This document shows, in pieces, positions 14,032 to 22,802 of a stretch of DNA of 33,433 nucleotides. Position 1 is the stretch's first letter. Every line of letters begins with the position of its first letter. The notes beneath the pieces were generated by a model. That model worked only from the letters and a program-made list of their open reading frames with translations. It ran no database searches and was not told the DNA's origin. Position numbers and translations under genes: made by a program. Origin of the DNA: Thermoplasmata archaeon (GTDB lineage Archaea; Thermoplasmatota; Thermoplasmata; Lutacidiplasmatales; UBA184); assembly GCA_021819135.1 (NCBI GenBank), contig JAKASE010000023.1:1-33433 (forward strand). Direction: 5' to 3'.

Positions 14032-16473
14032 ATGGGGGCTCAGACCTACCTGCCGGTCGAGATCCTCGACTATGTCGAGACGCACGCCCCTTCCGAAGGT
14101 GCCTCCTTCGGGATCAGCCAGCGGGAGCTCGCGAAATCCCTAGGATACCATCCCTGCTCGATGTCCCGACCCCTCGCCTCCCTGGTCGGGGAAGGCCTCC
14201 TGGTGGCCCGAAGGGCCCCCGTGCGGGATGGGATGCGGAAGCAGCTCACCTACCGGCTCACGGAGGTCGGTCGCCAGCGCCTACACCGGGAGACCCGCAA
14301 GGTGCCCCTTCTGTCGGGGGACATTCCTCCTCCTCCTCACCCGTTCCTCGGCCGTCGGGACGAGCTCGCGCAACTGGCCGACTTCTCCGGCCCCGGGGGT
14401 TCGGTGACGTTCGTCGATGGGGCGCCCGGGATGGGGAAGACCTCCCTCGTGAGCCGCCACCTGCGGCGGATCAAGCAGGGCCGGGTCCCGTTCTGGTTCA
14501 CCGTGCGTCCGGCGACCTCGCCGCGCCAGTTCGTCACCGCGCTTTCCCACGCGCTTGCGGAGATCGGCGCCTCCCAGCTGGCATACTACACCCAACTGCC
14601 CCGGCCCCCGGTCCCCCGGGAGGTGGCGGACCTGACGAACCGCGCGCTGCAGGACCGGGCCCTGGTGGCGGTGATCGATGATCTCCAGATGGCCTCGCCA
14701 GACGTCCGTCGGTTCCTGGAGGAGTTCATCACGTCGGTGGCCCCGGGCAGCGAGCATCTGTTCTTCCTGCTGAGTCAGGCACCGCCGCTCTTCGAGTCGA
14801 CGCGGGTAACGGTACACCGCCTCACCGTCGGCGGACTGGATCGGGCCGCGGCTCATGACCTGACCGACCGGAAGGGGGGGCTCGCCGACCGGTTCGAGTC
14901 GGTCTTTCAGGCCACCCTGGGGTCTCCGCTGCTGCTCCAGTTGGCCGTTTCGAACCCGGAACTCGACCCCGAGGCATCCACCCTGCCCCTCCGAGTCATC
15001 GAGCGGCTACCGGTCAACGAACTGCGCGCCCTGGTGCCCATCGCCCTCGCCAACGAACCGATGCCGATCTCCTTCGTGCTGGATTCCGGAGTGCTCACGA
15101 CCGCCCGGGTGGCCGAAATGACGAAGATGGGGATGCTCCAGCGGGGACTCCAGGGCCGAATCGAGGTCCTTCAGGTGGTTCGGCAGGCTCTGCTGTCGAA
15201 GATCGAGCCGCAGGACCAGCGGGACGCCCACCTTCAGCTCGCGGCTTACTACGGTTACAGTCACCGACCGGAGTCCTTGCGGGAACGGTTCTTGCATCTT
15301 GTCTCGGGCGAGGCTTGGAGGCTCGCTTCCCAACTGTTGGCTCGCCATCAGCGCACACTGCTCGGCTTGGGGTATTCTGAGCCGCTCCGGAACTCGCTGC
15401 GAAGGCTGTCCACCGCTCTTCCGAGGGGTGTCGCGAAGGCACGTGTCCTCGAAGGGGAGTCGACTCTCTTGCGCTACCACTCCGACTACTCCGAGGCGAT
15501 CATCACTCGCCGACGTGCTATCGTCGAGTCCAATGGGGATCCCAAGCTCGAGTGCGAGTCTCACCTTCACATCGTAGAGCTTTACCTCCGTCTACGGGAT
15601 ATAGAGGCGGGGGAGCGAGAGTTCGCGGAGGCGGAGCGAATCGGACCGGTCAGCCGGCGGCTCCAGGTCTTCTTTGGACTCACCAGCGCTCGCCTTCTCG
15701 AAGCGAAGGGAGACATCAACGCCGCTCGCGACGGGTTCCAAGAGACAATCAAACTCGCGCGCAGGCACCGTGTGACCGACCTAGGCCTTGACGCGATCGC
15801 GGCCTGGTCCAGGCTGGAGGAACTCCAGGCGGGTCCTGAGGTCGCGCTTCAGATTCTGGCTGATGCCATCCCTGAGGCTCAGTTGGGGGGGCGCCCGGAT
15901 ATCGTGTTCAACTTGAGGCTTCTCCGCGCCCGAGCACTCCTACGAGTCGGCCAAGGGGTCGAGGCCGAGTCCGAGATGCGGACGGTTCGTGAGCAGGCCG
16001 AGTCACTGGGATACCTGAACCAGCTCACGTACACCCTCGACGGTATGGCGGCGGCCGCAGCCCAGGCTGGCAGATTGACCGAGGCCATCGGGCACGCCCG
16101 ACACGCCATCGAACTCGCAGAGAAGCTCGGAAACGACCAAGTTCTCGGTCACGCGTTGGCCCTGCTCTGCTCGGATGAATTCCGTCAGGCTGACCAGGGC
16201 GGTGATCCGTCGCTGATCAAAGAGGCCATCGCCCATGGGGAGCGGAGCGTAACCGTTCTGGCGCGTCTACCGCCATCCGAACTACTGGTCTTCGCGCACT
16301 CGTACCTGGCAGAGGTCTACGCGTTCGTCAAGGACGGCGGTAGGGCGTCTGCGCACTACGACACGGCCATGCAGACTGCCAAGCAACTCGGATTGGGATG
16401 GATCGAGGAAACCCTGACCGGCGAGGTTGGCCCCAAGATCAGGGCCGCAGTCCAAGCCTCCAGCTCGTCGTGA
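14032..16473 (+). CDS. STAND-type regulator: winged helix, P-loop NTPase, TPR-like repeats
   Basis: An 813-residue signal-transduction ATPase. Domains in order: a winged helix (about 5-90; GISQRELAKSLGYHPCSMSRPLASL is the helix-turn-helix region), an NTPase domain with Walker A GAPGMGKTS (130-138) and Walker B VAVIDD (212-217), a helical linker (about 320-420), then TPR-like helical repeats to the end. This layout is like MalT/STAND regulators but with the DNA-binding domain at the N-terminus, as in many archaeal examples. The expected mode is ligand-driven oligomerisation coupled to ATP, with DNA binding through the winged helix. It is divergent from the small-protein operon and is probably autoregulated through the 18-bp palindrome. 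The ligand is unknown. The latter half of the gene has lower G/C third-position bias than its neighbours. Confidence 0.88.
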   Translation: MGAQTYLPVEILDYVETHAPSEGASFGISQRELAKSLGYHPCSMSRPLASLVGEGLLVARRAPVRDGMRKQLTYRLTEVGRQRLHRETRKVPLLSGDIPPPPHPFLGRRDELAQLADFSGPGGSVTFVDGAPGMGKTSLVSRHLRRIKQGRVPFWFTVRPATSPRQFVTALSHALAEIGASQLAYYTQLPRPPVPREVADLTNRALQDRALVAVIDDLQMASPDVRRFLEEFITSVAPGSEHLFFLLSQAPPLFESTRVTVHRLTVGGLDRAAAHDLTDRKGGLADRFESVFQATLGSPLLLQLAVSNPELDPEASTLPLRVIERLPVNELRALVPIALANEPMPISFVLDSGVLTTARVAEMTKMGMLQRGLQGRIEVLQVVRQALLSKIEPQDQRDAHLQLAAYYGYSHRPESLRERFLHLVSGEAWRLASQLLARHQRTLLGLGYSEPLRNSLRRLSTALPRGVAKARVLEGESTLLRYHSDYSEAIITRRRAIVESNGDPKLECESHLHIVELYLRLRDIEAGEREFAEAERIGPVSRRLQVFFGLTSARLLEAKGDINAARDGFQETIKLARRHRVTDLGLDAIAAWSRLEELQAGPEVALQILADAIPEAQLGGRPDIVFNLRLLRARALLRVGQGVEAESEMRTVREQAESLGYLNQLTYTLDGMAAAAAQAGRLTEAIGHARHAIELAEKLGNDQVLGHALALLCSDEFRQADQGGDPSLIKEAIAHGERSVTVLARLPPSELLVFAHSYLAEVYAFVKDGGRASAHYDTAMQTAKQLGLGWIEETLTGEVGPKIRAAVQASSSS

Positions 16474-16478
16474 ACCCA

Positions 16479-16525
16479 CTCCGCCGTCCCAGTAAGTGGA
16501 CGGAGGGGGCCCATGCTGGACCCCC
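16479..16525 (+). terminator. Tandem hairpins after the STAND regulator
   Basis: Two hairpins directly after the stop codon. The first pairs GTCC (16486-16489) with GGAC (16498-16501), extended by CTCC/GGAG outside. The second pairs GGGGGCCC (16505-16512) with GGACCCCC (16518-16525) with one mismatch and a 5-nt loop. There is no T-run. Confidence 0.5.
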
Positions 16526-17197
16526 AATAGGCTCAGAAGAGTTACAGCTGTTCGCGCGGGACTGCCGGGAGCTGAGGCATGTACATGATCGCAACCCACC
16601 TCCGAGCGGCATCCCGATTTTTCCCCTATTTAATCCGCCGGTCGAGCATCGACACGGGACGGGTCGCTATACAACCCGCATATGTGCGTGCGCATGCGTA
16701 CAAAACTCAGCTTTCTGTACGGCGCCGGATCACCGAGGTTGGGAGGTTTCTCCGGCGGAGAACGGGGGAACAGCACACGGTCTGGCGGACGACGGACCCG
16801 CTCTGCAACGTCCCATCACGGAACGTCCTCGCGAGCTACCCGCCGCCTTGCTGTGGCTCAGGACCTCCCAGAACCCCGGCTCGCCGACCCGGACGAACTT
16901 GCCCCATCGGCATCACCGATCGAGGTTATAGACGTAGCGACACGGCGCGGCGTTGTTCCCCTACCGGTCCATCCTTCGCACGGGTCCGAGCCTCAAGCGG
17001 AGCCCATGTCCGGTGTGAAAAGGGTCGGCGTAGCTCGGGGTACGCAGATTGCGCCACGTCCCGGCAACGGGTTGACCGGCCGGACGCGATGGTCCGTGGC
17101 CCCATCGAGCGAGTCGGCCTTCCCAAAGTGGCGGGCGATCCGAGCCGGCGAGCTCGTAGCGCTGAGACTCGGGTGATCGGAGATGTCGGCGCAACGA
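16526..17197. other. Noncoding stretch with promoter-like elements
   Basis: 672 bases without a convincing gene. TATA-like CTATTTAATC (16627-16636) and CTATACAAC (about 16668) are followed by GCATATGTGCG and a near-palindromic GTGCGCATGCGTAC (about 16688-16702). A perfect hairpin GTCGA-GCA-TCGAC lies at 16641-16653. A 164-codon frame from 16682 follows these elements, but its codon use is much less biased than that of the real genes and no domain is recognised. It may be a decayed gene or a noncoding transcript. Confidence 0.45.
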
Positions 17198-18265
17198 CTA
17201 GGGCCGGACCTGTCGGATCTCGACCTCATCGCCCGTCCAGTCGAAGGCGAGCCGGGGCCGGGACCGCCAGATCGAGCGGCGGTCCCAGAGCGCGCCCACC
17301 AGGAGCGGCAGGCCGATCGACGCCTCCACGTGGGCCATCGCCCGGGTCGCCGTGCGGGAGATCTTCCCCCACGACTGCGCCTCGTCGAGCGTGCTGCCGG
17401 AGAGCCCGCCCCAGTGCGGGACGTCGGTCGTGATCTGGAGGGCGTAGAAGTGGCCCTCGCCCTCCCGTCCGAAGGCGTAGTTGGCCATCACGATCCCGTC
17501 GTTGATCCAGTTCTTCGGGGTCCCGCCCCCGATGTAGACCACCGCGGTGCGGGGCGAGTGCGTCAGGATCTGGACCAGCTCGAAGTTGTCGCGGACCGCG
17601 TCCAGGAGGAACCGCTCCTTGCGCTTCCGGTTCGCCTGGTAGTGGAGCGTGAGCCCGATCCCGATCGAGCTGTCGATGAGCGCCGGAGAGAAGACCGGTA
17701 CTCCGCGGCGGGCAGCGGTCGCGAGGATCGACTCCGGGTCCGGGAACCGAGAGCCGAGGAACCCGAGGTACTCCCGCGAGGAGGCCGGTCTCGCGGGGAA
17801 CTCGTCCGTCATCCGCCCGATCGCCCGGTCGGTGTCCTCGAACTTGAGCTCGTCGACGTACGTGTCGTAGATCCGGTCGAGGTAGAGGTCGCGGAGCTTG
17901 ACGTCGTTCGCCGTCGGGGACCCGACCCAGTGGCGGCCCCCGATCGTCTGGTAGATGTCCTGGTAGAGCACGGCCCCGGTCGACACCACGACGTCGACGA
18001 GCCCCCAATCGATGAGGTCCCGGATCACCTTGCGAAGCCCGGCCGCGATCAGCGGGCCGGCGAGCCCGAGCAGGATCGTCGGGCGCTTCGGGTCGGTGAG
18101 CGCGTTCTCCCAGACCGCGAGGCACCGACCGAGGTTCCGGGCCTGGATCGAGGCCCCCTGGAACTGTTCGAGGAGATCGCCCAGTCCCCGGACCTTCGCG
18201 ACGTCGACGGGACGGACGGACTTCTTGAGGATCCCGCGACGACGGGCGCGTAGCGAGGTCGGCAC
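17198..18265 (-). CDS. dys: Deoxyhypusine synthase
   Basis: Transfers the aminobutyl group of spermidine to one lysine of initiation factor 5A using NAD, the first step of hypusine formation, in archaea and eukaryotes only. The 355-residue protein shows the family landmarks ILLGLAGPLIAAGLR, VDVVVSTGAVLYQDIYQ, the SREYLGFLGSR region, DSSIGIGLTLHYQANRK, and the catalytic lysine in YIGGGTPKNWIN (Lys251, in the GGGTPK form instead of the GGGxxKH of eukaryotes). The C-terminus has the IGLPLLVGALW stretch. The start is the GTG at 18265, about 27 nt after a TATA-like box, so probably leaderless; a TTG at 18322 would place the promoter inside the gene. It is divergent from a large P-loop ATPase. Confidence 0.93.
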   Translation of the reverse strand: MPTSLRARRRGILKKSVRPVDVAKVRGLGDLLEQFQGASIQARNLGRCLAVWENALTDPKRPTILLGLAGPLIAAGLRKVIRDLIDWGLVDVVVSTGAVLYQDIYQTIGGRHWVGSPTANDVKLRDLYLDRIYDTYVDELKFEDTDRAIGRMTDEFPARPASSREYLGFLGSRFPDPESILATAARRGVPVFSPALIDSSIGIGLTLHYQANRKRKERFLLDAVRDNFELVQILTHSPRTAVVYIGGGTPKNWINDGIVMANYAFGREGEGHFYALQITTDVPHWGGLSGSTLDEAQSWGKISRTATRAMAHVEASIGLPLLVGALWDRRSIWRSRPRLAFDWTGDEVEIRQVRP

Positions 18266-18286
18266 GGGCGGGCCAGTCCGGCCTCC

Positions 18287-18331
18287 CTGATAAGCGCACG
18301 TCGTACGGATGCCCCTCGGCAATCCATTAAA
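18287..18331. promoter_or_regulatory. Divergent promoter pair
   Basis: On the minus strand GCTTATCAG (18295-18287) lies about 27 nt before the GTG of deoxyhypusine synthase. On the plus strand ATTAAAT (18325-18331) is about 38 nt before the GTG of the ATPase, leaving room for a short leader that includes its GGAGGT ribosome-binding site (18354-18359). Confidence 0.5.
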
Positions 18332-18365
18332 TCCTCCGGGGAGAGATTCTCCGCGGAGGTTCCGG

Positions 18366-20705
18366 GTGCCTACACTTCCCTCACCGGTCCTCCGCGCGAT
18401 CGAAGGTCTCGCGGAAGGCTCCGGTCGTACCGTGGCGATCGCCGGCCCGCCGATGAGCGGGAAGTCCGCCCTCCTCGAGGAGCTGCGCGGCCTCCTGCGA
18501 GCCCGCGGGGCCCGCCTGGTCGAGCTCCGCGGGAGCTACCGGAGCCGGTCGGTCCCCTACGGGGCGCTCGATGGTCTGCGACAGGGCACGGGGGGCGCTC
18601 TGATGGCGCCGGATGGGGAGGAGCTGGCGGCGGAGGAGGAGGGAATATCGGCCGGCCCGATCCCCGCGATCCCGTACCTCACCGAGCGACTGCCGCGCAG
18701 TCGTCGGAGCCGGGCCGAGCGGGGTCGCTCCTCCTTGATGGGTCAGCCCGTGCGCGGACGATCGGCGAATGAGGGGGACCCGGACACCTACTGGAACGAG
18801 ATCGTGCCCGAGATGCGGGGACCGGGAGGGCACCCGGTCGCGATCGTCATCGATGATGGGGCCCTCTTCGACACGGAAAGCCGGGACTTCATCGTCTCGC
18901 TCTCGAAGCGTTCCCGTCTGCGACCGTTGCTCATCGTCGCGGCGCTCGACACCTCCGTGCCGGGGTTCATGACCTGGGAGGAAGCGTTCCTCGGTCGCGG
19001 GGACGTCGACTGGGTCCGGATCACGGAGGCGAGTCCCGACCCCCGGGAGGCGCACCGGCTGAAGGCGATCTTCGACGACCTGCCCGCGGTCTCCCAGCGC
19101 GTGGCCGGTTACGTCTCGCTCCTCGGGGGGACCGCGGGGGAGGTCGTGCTCTCCCGGGTCTCCCGCCTCACGTTCCCGCAGCTCGCGGAGGCGATCCTGC
19201 CGGCGGCCGGCGCCGGGCTCATCAAGGTCCTCGAGGGCAAGGTCTCGATCCCGCACCAGGCCTGGATCCCGCTGGCCGCCGAGATGCTCTCGGACAAGGT
19301 GCGGCGCGAGATGCACCTCGACATCGCGAACGCCCTGTCGGCGCTCTCGCCGGAGCCGATCCTTCCCCGGCGGATCGAGGTCGCCCGCCACTACCTCGCA
19401 TGGTTCCCGGGACCGATGGCGCTCCGTCGGCTCCTCGAAGCCGCGGAGCTCTCCCTCCAGCTCGCCGCCTACGACTCGGCGGAGGAGCTCCTCGCGGAGG
19501 CGATCGGCTGCCTCCCCTCGCTCCCTCCGGCCGAACGGGACGCGATCGAACCGGAGCTCCGGTTCCTCCATGCCCGGGCGCTCTTCTGCGCCGGCCGGGT
19601 CTCGGAGGGAGAGTCCGAGGTCGCCGAAGGCCTCGACGACGCGCTCCGGGCGAAGATCTCCGCCGAGACCGTGACGGAGTGGGTCGAGCCGCTCCTGCTC
19701 ACGATGCGCGCCGTCGGGCCCCGACCCTCGCTCGCGACCACCCTCCTCGAGATGATCGAGCGGTGCCACGACGCCGAGCTGGTCGAGGTCGAGGTCCTGT
19801 TCGAGGCGCTGGTCGCCGAGTTCCACTACGAGCGCAACTGGCCCGAGAAGGCCCGTGCGGAGTCGCACCGGGCCGCCCTGCTCGCGCGGAAGCTTCCCGA
19901 GGGCCACTTGCAGGCGCTCTCCCTGCTCGCCGTCGGACTGTCCCGGATCGGCGGGACGGAGGAGGAGCAGGAGCTCGCCGAGCGGTTCCTGCGGGCCGCG
20001 CGCCTCCTGCTGGCGAAGGCCCGTCGATGGGAGCTTGACGCGCTCGCCGAGGACCTCGAGGCCCGGCTCCTCGAGTCCCGGGGGGACTTCCGGCGTGCCC
20101 GAGAGCTGCGCGAGCGCAGCATCTCGGTGCTGCAGCGGATGCGCCTCCATTCGCTCGAGCTCAACCACCAGCTCGGGGTCGCGGAGCTCCTGCTCGACCA
20201 CGGGATCCCGAAGGGGGTCGAGGCGGCGCTGGAGCGCGCGCGCGCGATCACCGACACCCTGCATCTCCTGCCGCCCGCACCGGGGCTCCTCCGCCTCTGG
20301 CTGCTCGAGGGCCGCTACGCCGCGGTCAACGAGCTCGTGGACGCCGCCCGGGACCGCTGGGAGGCGATGGCCGATGCGGCCGGGCCCACCGCGATCCCGC
20401 GCCTGAAGGTCGAGGCCGTGGTGCGGCTCGCCCTTCTCGAGTATGGCCGTCGTCCGGAGCGGGCGGCGGAGCTCGTCGCCCAGCTCTCCCAGCCGGACCT
20501 CTCGGCCGCGATCCCGCGGACCTGGCGGTCCTGGATCCCCAACCTCGAACGCCTCGCGCCCGACAGCGACCGGGGCGGGGGCCCGCTCCCGCCGCCGTCG
20601 GCGCCGCCTCCCCCTCCCCCGCGGGCCGCAGCCGCCTCACCCGAGCGACGGGAACGCTCCCGGCGCGAGACCGTACAGGATCGTCAAGGCTCCCACGAGC
20701 GTTAG
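18366..20705 (+). CDS. Large P-loop ATPase with helical (TPR-like) repeats
   Basis: A 779-residue protein. Walker A is GPPMSGKS (27-34) and Walker B VIDD (161-164), then a sensor-like strand (LLIVAALD), a helical middle, and long alpha-helical repeats rich in Leu, Glu and Ala that resemble TPRs to about residue 730. The end is a Gly/Pro-rich and charged tail. Unlike the regulator at 14 kb it has no N-terminal DNA-binding domain, and it has an insertion rich in Arg/Ser and Glu between the P-loop and Walker B. It is a STAND/MalT-like ATPase of unknown signal. The GTG at 18366 is chosen because GGAGGT lies 6 nt upstream; an ATG at 18309 precedes the TATA-like box. The last 69 bp overlap the convergent GDT1-like gene. 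Confidence 0.83.
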   Translation: MPTLPSPVLRAIEGLAEGSGRTVAIAGPPMSGKSALLEELRGLLRARGARLVELRGSYRSRSVPYGALDGLRQGTGGALMAPDGEELAAEEEGISAGPIPAIPYLTERLPRSRRSRAERGRSSLMGQPVRGRSANEGDPDTYWNEIVPEMRGPGGHPVAIVIDDGALFDTESRDFIVSLSKRSRLRPLLIVAALDTSVPGFMTWEEAFLGRGDVDWVRITEASPDPREAHRLKAIFDDLPAVSQRVAGYVSLLGGTAGEVVLSRVSRLTFPQLAEAILPAAGAGLIKVLEGKVSIPHQAWIPLAAEMLSDKVRREMHLDIANALSALSPEPILPRRIEVARHYLAWFPGPMALRRLLEAAELSLQLAAYDSAEELLAEAIGCLPSLPPAERDAIEPELRFLHARALFCAGRVSEGESEVAEGLDDALRAKISAETVTEWVEPLLLTMRAVGPRPSLATTLLEMIERCHDAELVEVEVLFEALVAEFHYERNWPEKARAESHRAALLARKLPEGHLQALSLLAVGLSRIGGTEEEQELAERFLRAARLLLAKARRWELDALAEDLEARLLESRGDFRRARELRERSISVLQRMRLHSLELNHQLGVAELLLDHGIPKGVEAALERARAITDTLHLLPPAPGLLRLWLLEGRYAAVNELVDAARDRWEAMADAAGPTAIPRLKVEAVVRLALLEYGRRPERAAELVAQLSQPDLSAAIPRTWRSWIPNLERLAPDSDRGGGPLPPPSAPPPPPPRAAAASPERRERSRRETVQDRQGSHER

Positions 20706-21245
20706 GACGATCACCACGATCCGGTGGAGGAGGCGGGGCGGCAGCCGCCTCCCGAGCTGTCGCCCGAGCAGGACGTTCCAGGAGGCGACCAGGACGAGCG
20801 CCGCGGCGCCCGCCACGAGGACGACCAGCCAGCCCCACGTGGGCACGAAGAGGATCATGAAGATCATCGTCGTGTCGCCGATCTCGAGGAGCGTGATCGT
20901 CGCGAACGCGGCCACGAACGCCGAGCGCGCGTTCTCCCGTAGGTGGGGGGCATCCTCCTCCTCCGGATGGAAGTAGACCCAGCCGGCGTAGGCGATCAGG
21001 AACGCCCCGCCCCCGACCCGTAGGAACCCCAGGTTCTGGGGTCCGATCAGGGTCACGAGGGCGACCCCGACGCTGACGGCGATGGCGCTCGTCAGGAGGA
21101 AGCCGGCGGAGGCGCCGGCCCAGGTGCCGTGGGGATGGGCTCGCGAGGCGAGGGCGATCGTGGCGAAGCTCGTCCGGTCGAACAGCTCGAGACCGCCGAT
21201 GATCGCGAAGACGATGACGAACCCGCCGAGCGACCCGAGGCCCAC
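20637..21245 (-). CDS. TMEM165/GDT1-family (UPF0016) cation transporter
   Basis: A 202-residue membrane protein with about six helices arranged as two homologous halves. Each half carries the family signature: E-L-F-D-R-T at residues 20-25 and E-I-G-D-T-T at 121-126, the acidic pairs that bind the ion. Characterised members move Mn2+ or Ca2+, usually in exchange for H+. The charged loop with YFHPEEED between the halves is cytoplasmic. The GTG start lies 16 nt after the pyrI stop, so it is probably the third gene of the pyrB-pyrI operon. Its 3' end overlaps the convergent ATPase gene by 69 bp. Confidence 0.87.
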   Translation of the reverse strand: MGLGSLGGFVIVFAIIGGLELFDRTSFATIALASRAHPHGTWAGASAGFLLTSAIAVSVGVALVTLIGPQNLGFLRVGGGAFLIAYAGWVYFHPEEEDAPHLRENARSAFVAAFATITLLEIGDTTMIFMILFVPTWGWLVVLVAGAAALVLVASWNVLLGRQLGRRLPPRLLHRIVVIVLTLVGALTILYGLAPGAFPSLG

Positions 21246-21261
21246 GATGCCCCTCAGACCG

Positions 21262-21726
21262 TCAGGCGAGATGGTGGAGGAAGTCGCTCGTCTCCCGGTC
21301 GCAGTAGGCGCACGTCAGGATCACGGGATGGCGGTTCGTCACCTCGAACTCGCTCTCGATCGGCTCCGGCTGGTTCGAGATGCAGTTCGCGTTGGGGCAC
21401 TTCAGGACCCCGACGATCCGCTCGGGGAGGTCGACCGAGCGCTTCTCGCGGACCTTGTAGTCCCGGATGATCGAGATCGTCGCGGTCGGGGCGATCAGCG
21501 CGATCGCGTTGACCTTGCGCGGCGAGAGCTCCATGTTCTCGACCTTGACGATGTCCTTCCAGCCGATCTTGTTCGACCGGACGTGGAGCGCGACGCTCAC
21601 GGTCGAGTCCTTGTCGAGCGTGTGGGCGCCGATGATGCGCAAGACCTCGAGGGCGAGGCCGTTCGAGATGTGGTCGATGACGGTCCCGTTCTTGATCGGG
21701 GTGATCTTGAGCTCCTTCGCCGGCAT
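21262..21726 (-). CDS. pyrI: Aspartate carbamoyltransferase regulatory chain
   Basis: The regulatory subunit of aspartate carbamoyltransferase, 154 residues, which binds nucleotide effectors and links catalytic trimers. The N-terminal allosteric domain shows KNGTVIDHI and the nucleotide-binding lysine/histidine region. The C-terminal zinc domain has all four ligands, Cys110 and Cys115 (CPNANC) and Cys139 and Cys142 (CAYC). The ATG follows the pyrB stop with no gap, giving tight coupling. Regulation of pyrimidine synthesis by CTP/ATP is family knowledge and was not tested here. Confidence 0.95.
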   Translation of the reverse strand: MPAKELKITPIKNGTVIDHISNGLALEVLRIIGAHTLDKDSTVSVALHVRSNKIGWKDIVKVENMELSPRKVNAIALIAPTATISIIRDYKVREKRSVDLPERIVGVLKCPNANCISNQPEPIESEFEVTNRHPVILTCAYCDRETSDFLHHLA

Positions 21727-22665
21727 CTAGCCCCCCTTTCGGCCACCGGCGAGGATCGCATCGAGGAGGGCCATCCGGACCGGCACGGCGAGGAACGCCT
21801 GCCGGAAGTAGGCGGCGTGCGGGGTCTCGTCGATCTCGGGGGAGATCTCGCCGACACGCGGCAAGGGATGCATGACGGCGAGGCGGGGCTTCGCGTCCCG
21901 GAGGAGGTCGGCGTCGACGTGGTAGGAGCCCGCGACCTCGCGGTACTCGGTCTCGTCCCCGAACCGCTCCTTCTGGATCCGCGTCACGTAGAGGACGTCC
22001 GCGTCCCGGATCGCGCGGCGCAGGTCGGCTTCCTCCCGGATATGGGCGCCCATATGCTCGAGCCGGCGCCGGGCCGGGTCCGGGAGCGCGAGCGAGGGCG
22101 GAGCGGTGAGCACGATCTCGCAGCCGAACAGGGCGAGGGCGTGCGCGAGCGAGTGAACGGTCCGGCCGAACTTGAGGTCCCCGAGGAGGACGACCCGCAG
22201 TCCGCTCAGGGTGTCGAACGCCTCCTGCATCGTGAGGAGGTCGAGCAGGGTCTGCGTCGGGTGCTGGCCCGCCCCGTCGCCCGCGTTCAGGACCGGGCGG
22301 TCGGAGGCGCGCGCCGCCAGACGGGCGGCCCCCTCGTTCGGGTGTCGGATCACGATCGCGTCCGCGTACGAGCTCAGCATCCGGATCGTGTCGTACAGGC
22401 TCTCCCCCTTCCGCATCGAGGTGACGGAAGCGTCGGCGATCGTGATGCAGTTCCCCCCGAGGCGGTGGACTGCCGACTCGAACGAGAGCCGGGTGCGGGT
22501 GGAGGGCTCGAAGAACGCCATCGCGACCAGCTTGTCGGCGAGGGTGTGGAGCACCTTCGTCCCCTCGGCATAGGGGATCATCTTCTTCGCGGCGGCCAGG
22601 ATTCCTTCGATCTCCTCGCGGGAGAGGTCCCGGATCGAGATCAGGTCGCGGCCGTGAAGGGACAT
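21727..22665 (-). CDS. pyrB: Aspartate carbamoyltransferase catalytic chain
   Basis: Condenses carbamoyl phosphate and aspartate to carbamoyl aspartate, the committed step of pyrimidine synthesis. The 312-residue protein has the carbamoyl-phosphate loop FEPSTRTR (52-59), the SVTSMRKGESLYDT stretch, HPTQTLLDL, the aspartate-domain DLKFGRTVHSL and the HPLPR loop. The ATG lies about 27 nt after a CTTTAAG box, so the operon mRNA is probably leaderless. No other pyrimidine genes are in the window. Confidence 0.96.
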   Translation of the reverse strand: MSLHGRDLISIRDLSREEIEGILAAAKKMIPYAEGTKVLHTLADKLVAMAFFEPSTRTRLSFESAVHRLGGNCITIADASVTSMRKGESLYDTIRMLSSYADAIVIRHPNEGAARLAARASDRPVLNAGDGAGQHPTQTLLDLLTMQEAFDTLSGLRVVLLGDLKFGRTVHSLAHALALFGCEIVLTAPPSLALPDPARRRLEHMGAHIREEADLRRAIRDADVLYVTRIQKERFGDETEYREVAGSYHVDADLLRDAKPRLAVMHPLPRVGEISPEIDETPHAAYFRQAFLAVPVRMALLDAILAGGRKGG

Positions 22666-22688
22666 CCGGCCGGCGGGATAGGCCCTCG

Positions 22689-22695
22689 CTTTAAG
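22689..22695 (-). promoter_or_regulatory. TATA box of the pyrB operon
   Basis: CTTAAAG on the minus strand, centred 27 nt before the pyrB ATG. The spacing fits a leaderless start. Confidence 0.5.
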
Positions 22696-22802
22696 GGGTT
22701 TGTGCGCCGCCGGCCCATTCCGTCGGTGCGGACCCGCGAAAGGCGGGCGCCGGTGGTCCTCCGGTCCAAAGCCGCTATGCGGGGATCCGGCTCGGAGGCG
22801 AC

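Noticed and set aside
16682-17176. Possible 164-codon gene after promoter-like AT patches
   Set aside because: Codon third positions are far less G/C-biased than in neighbours and no domain or conserved pattern is visible. It is kept only as a remark in the noncoding stretch.
18381-20264. Open frame of 627 codons on the minus strand
   Set aside because: It is antisense to the second P-loop ATPase, which has Walker motifs and a ribosome-binding site. No domain is seen.
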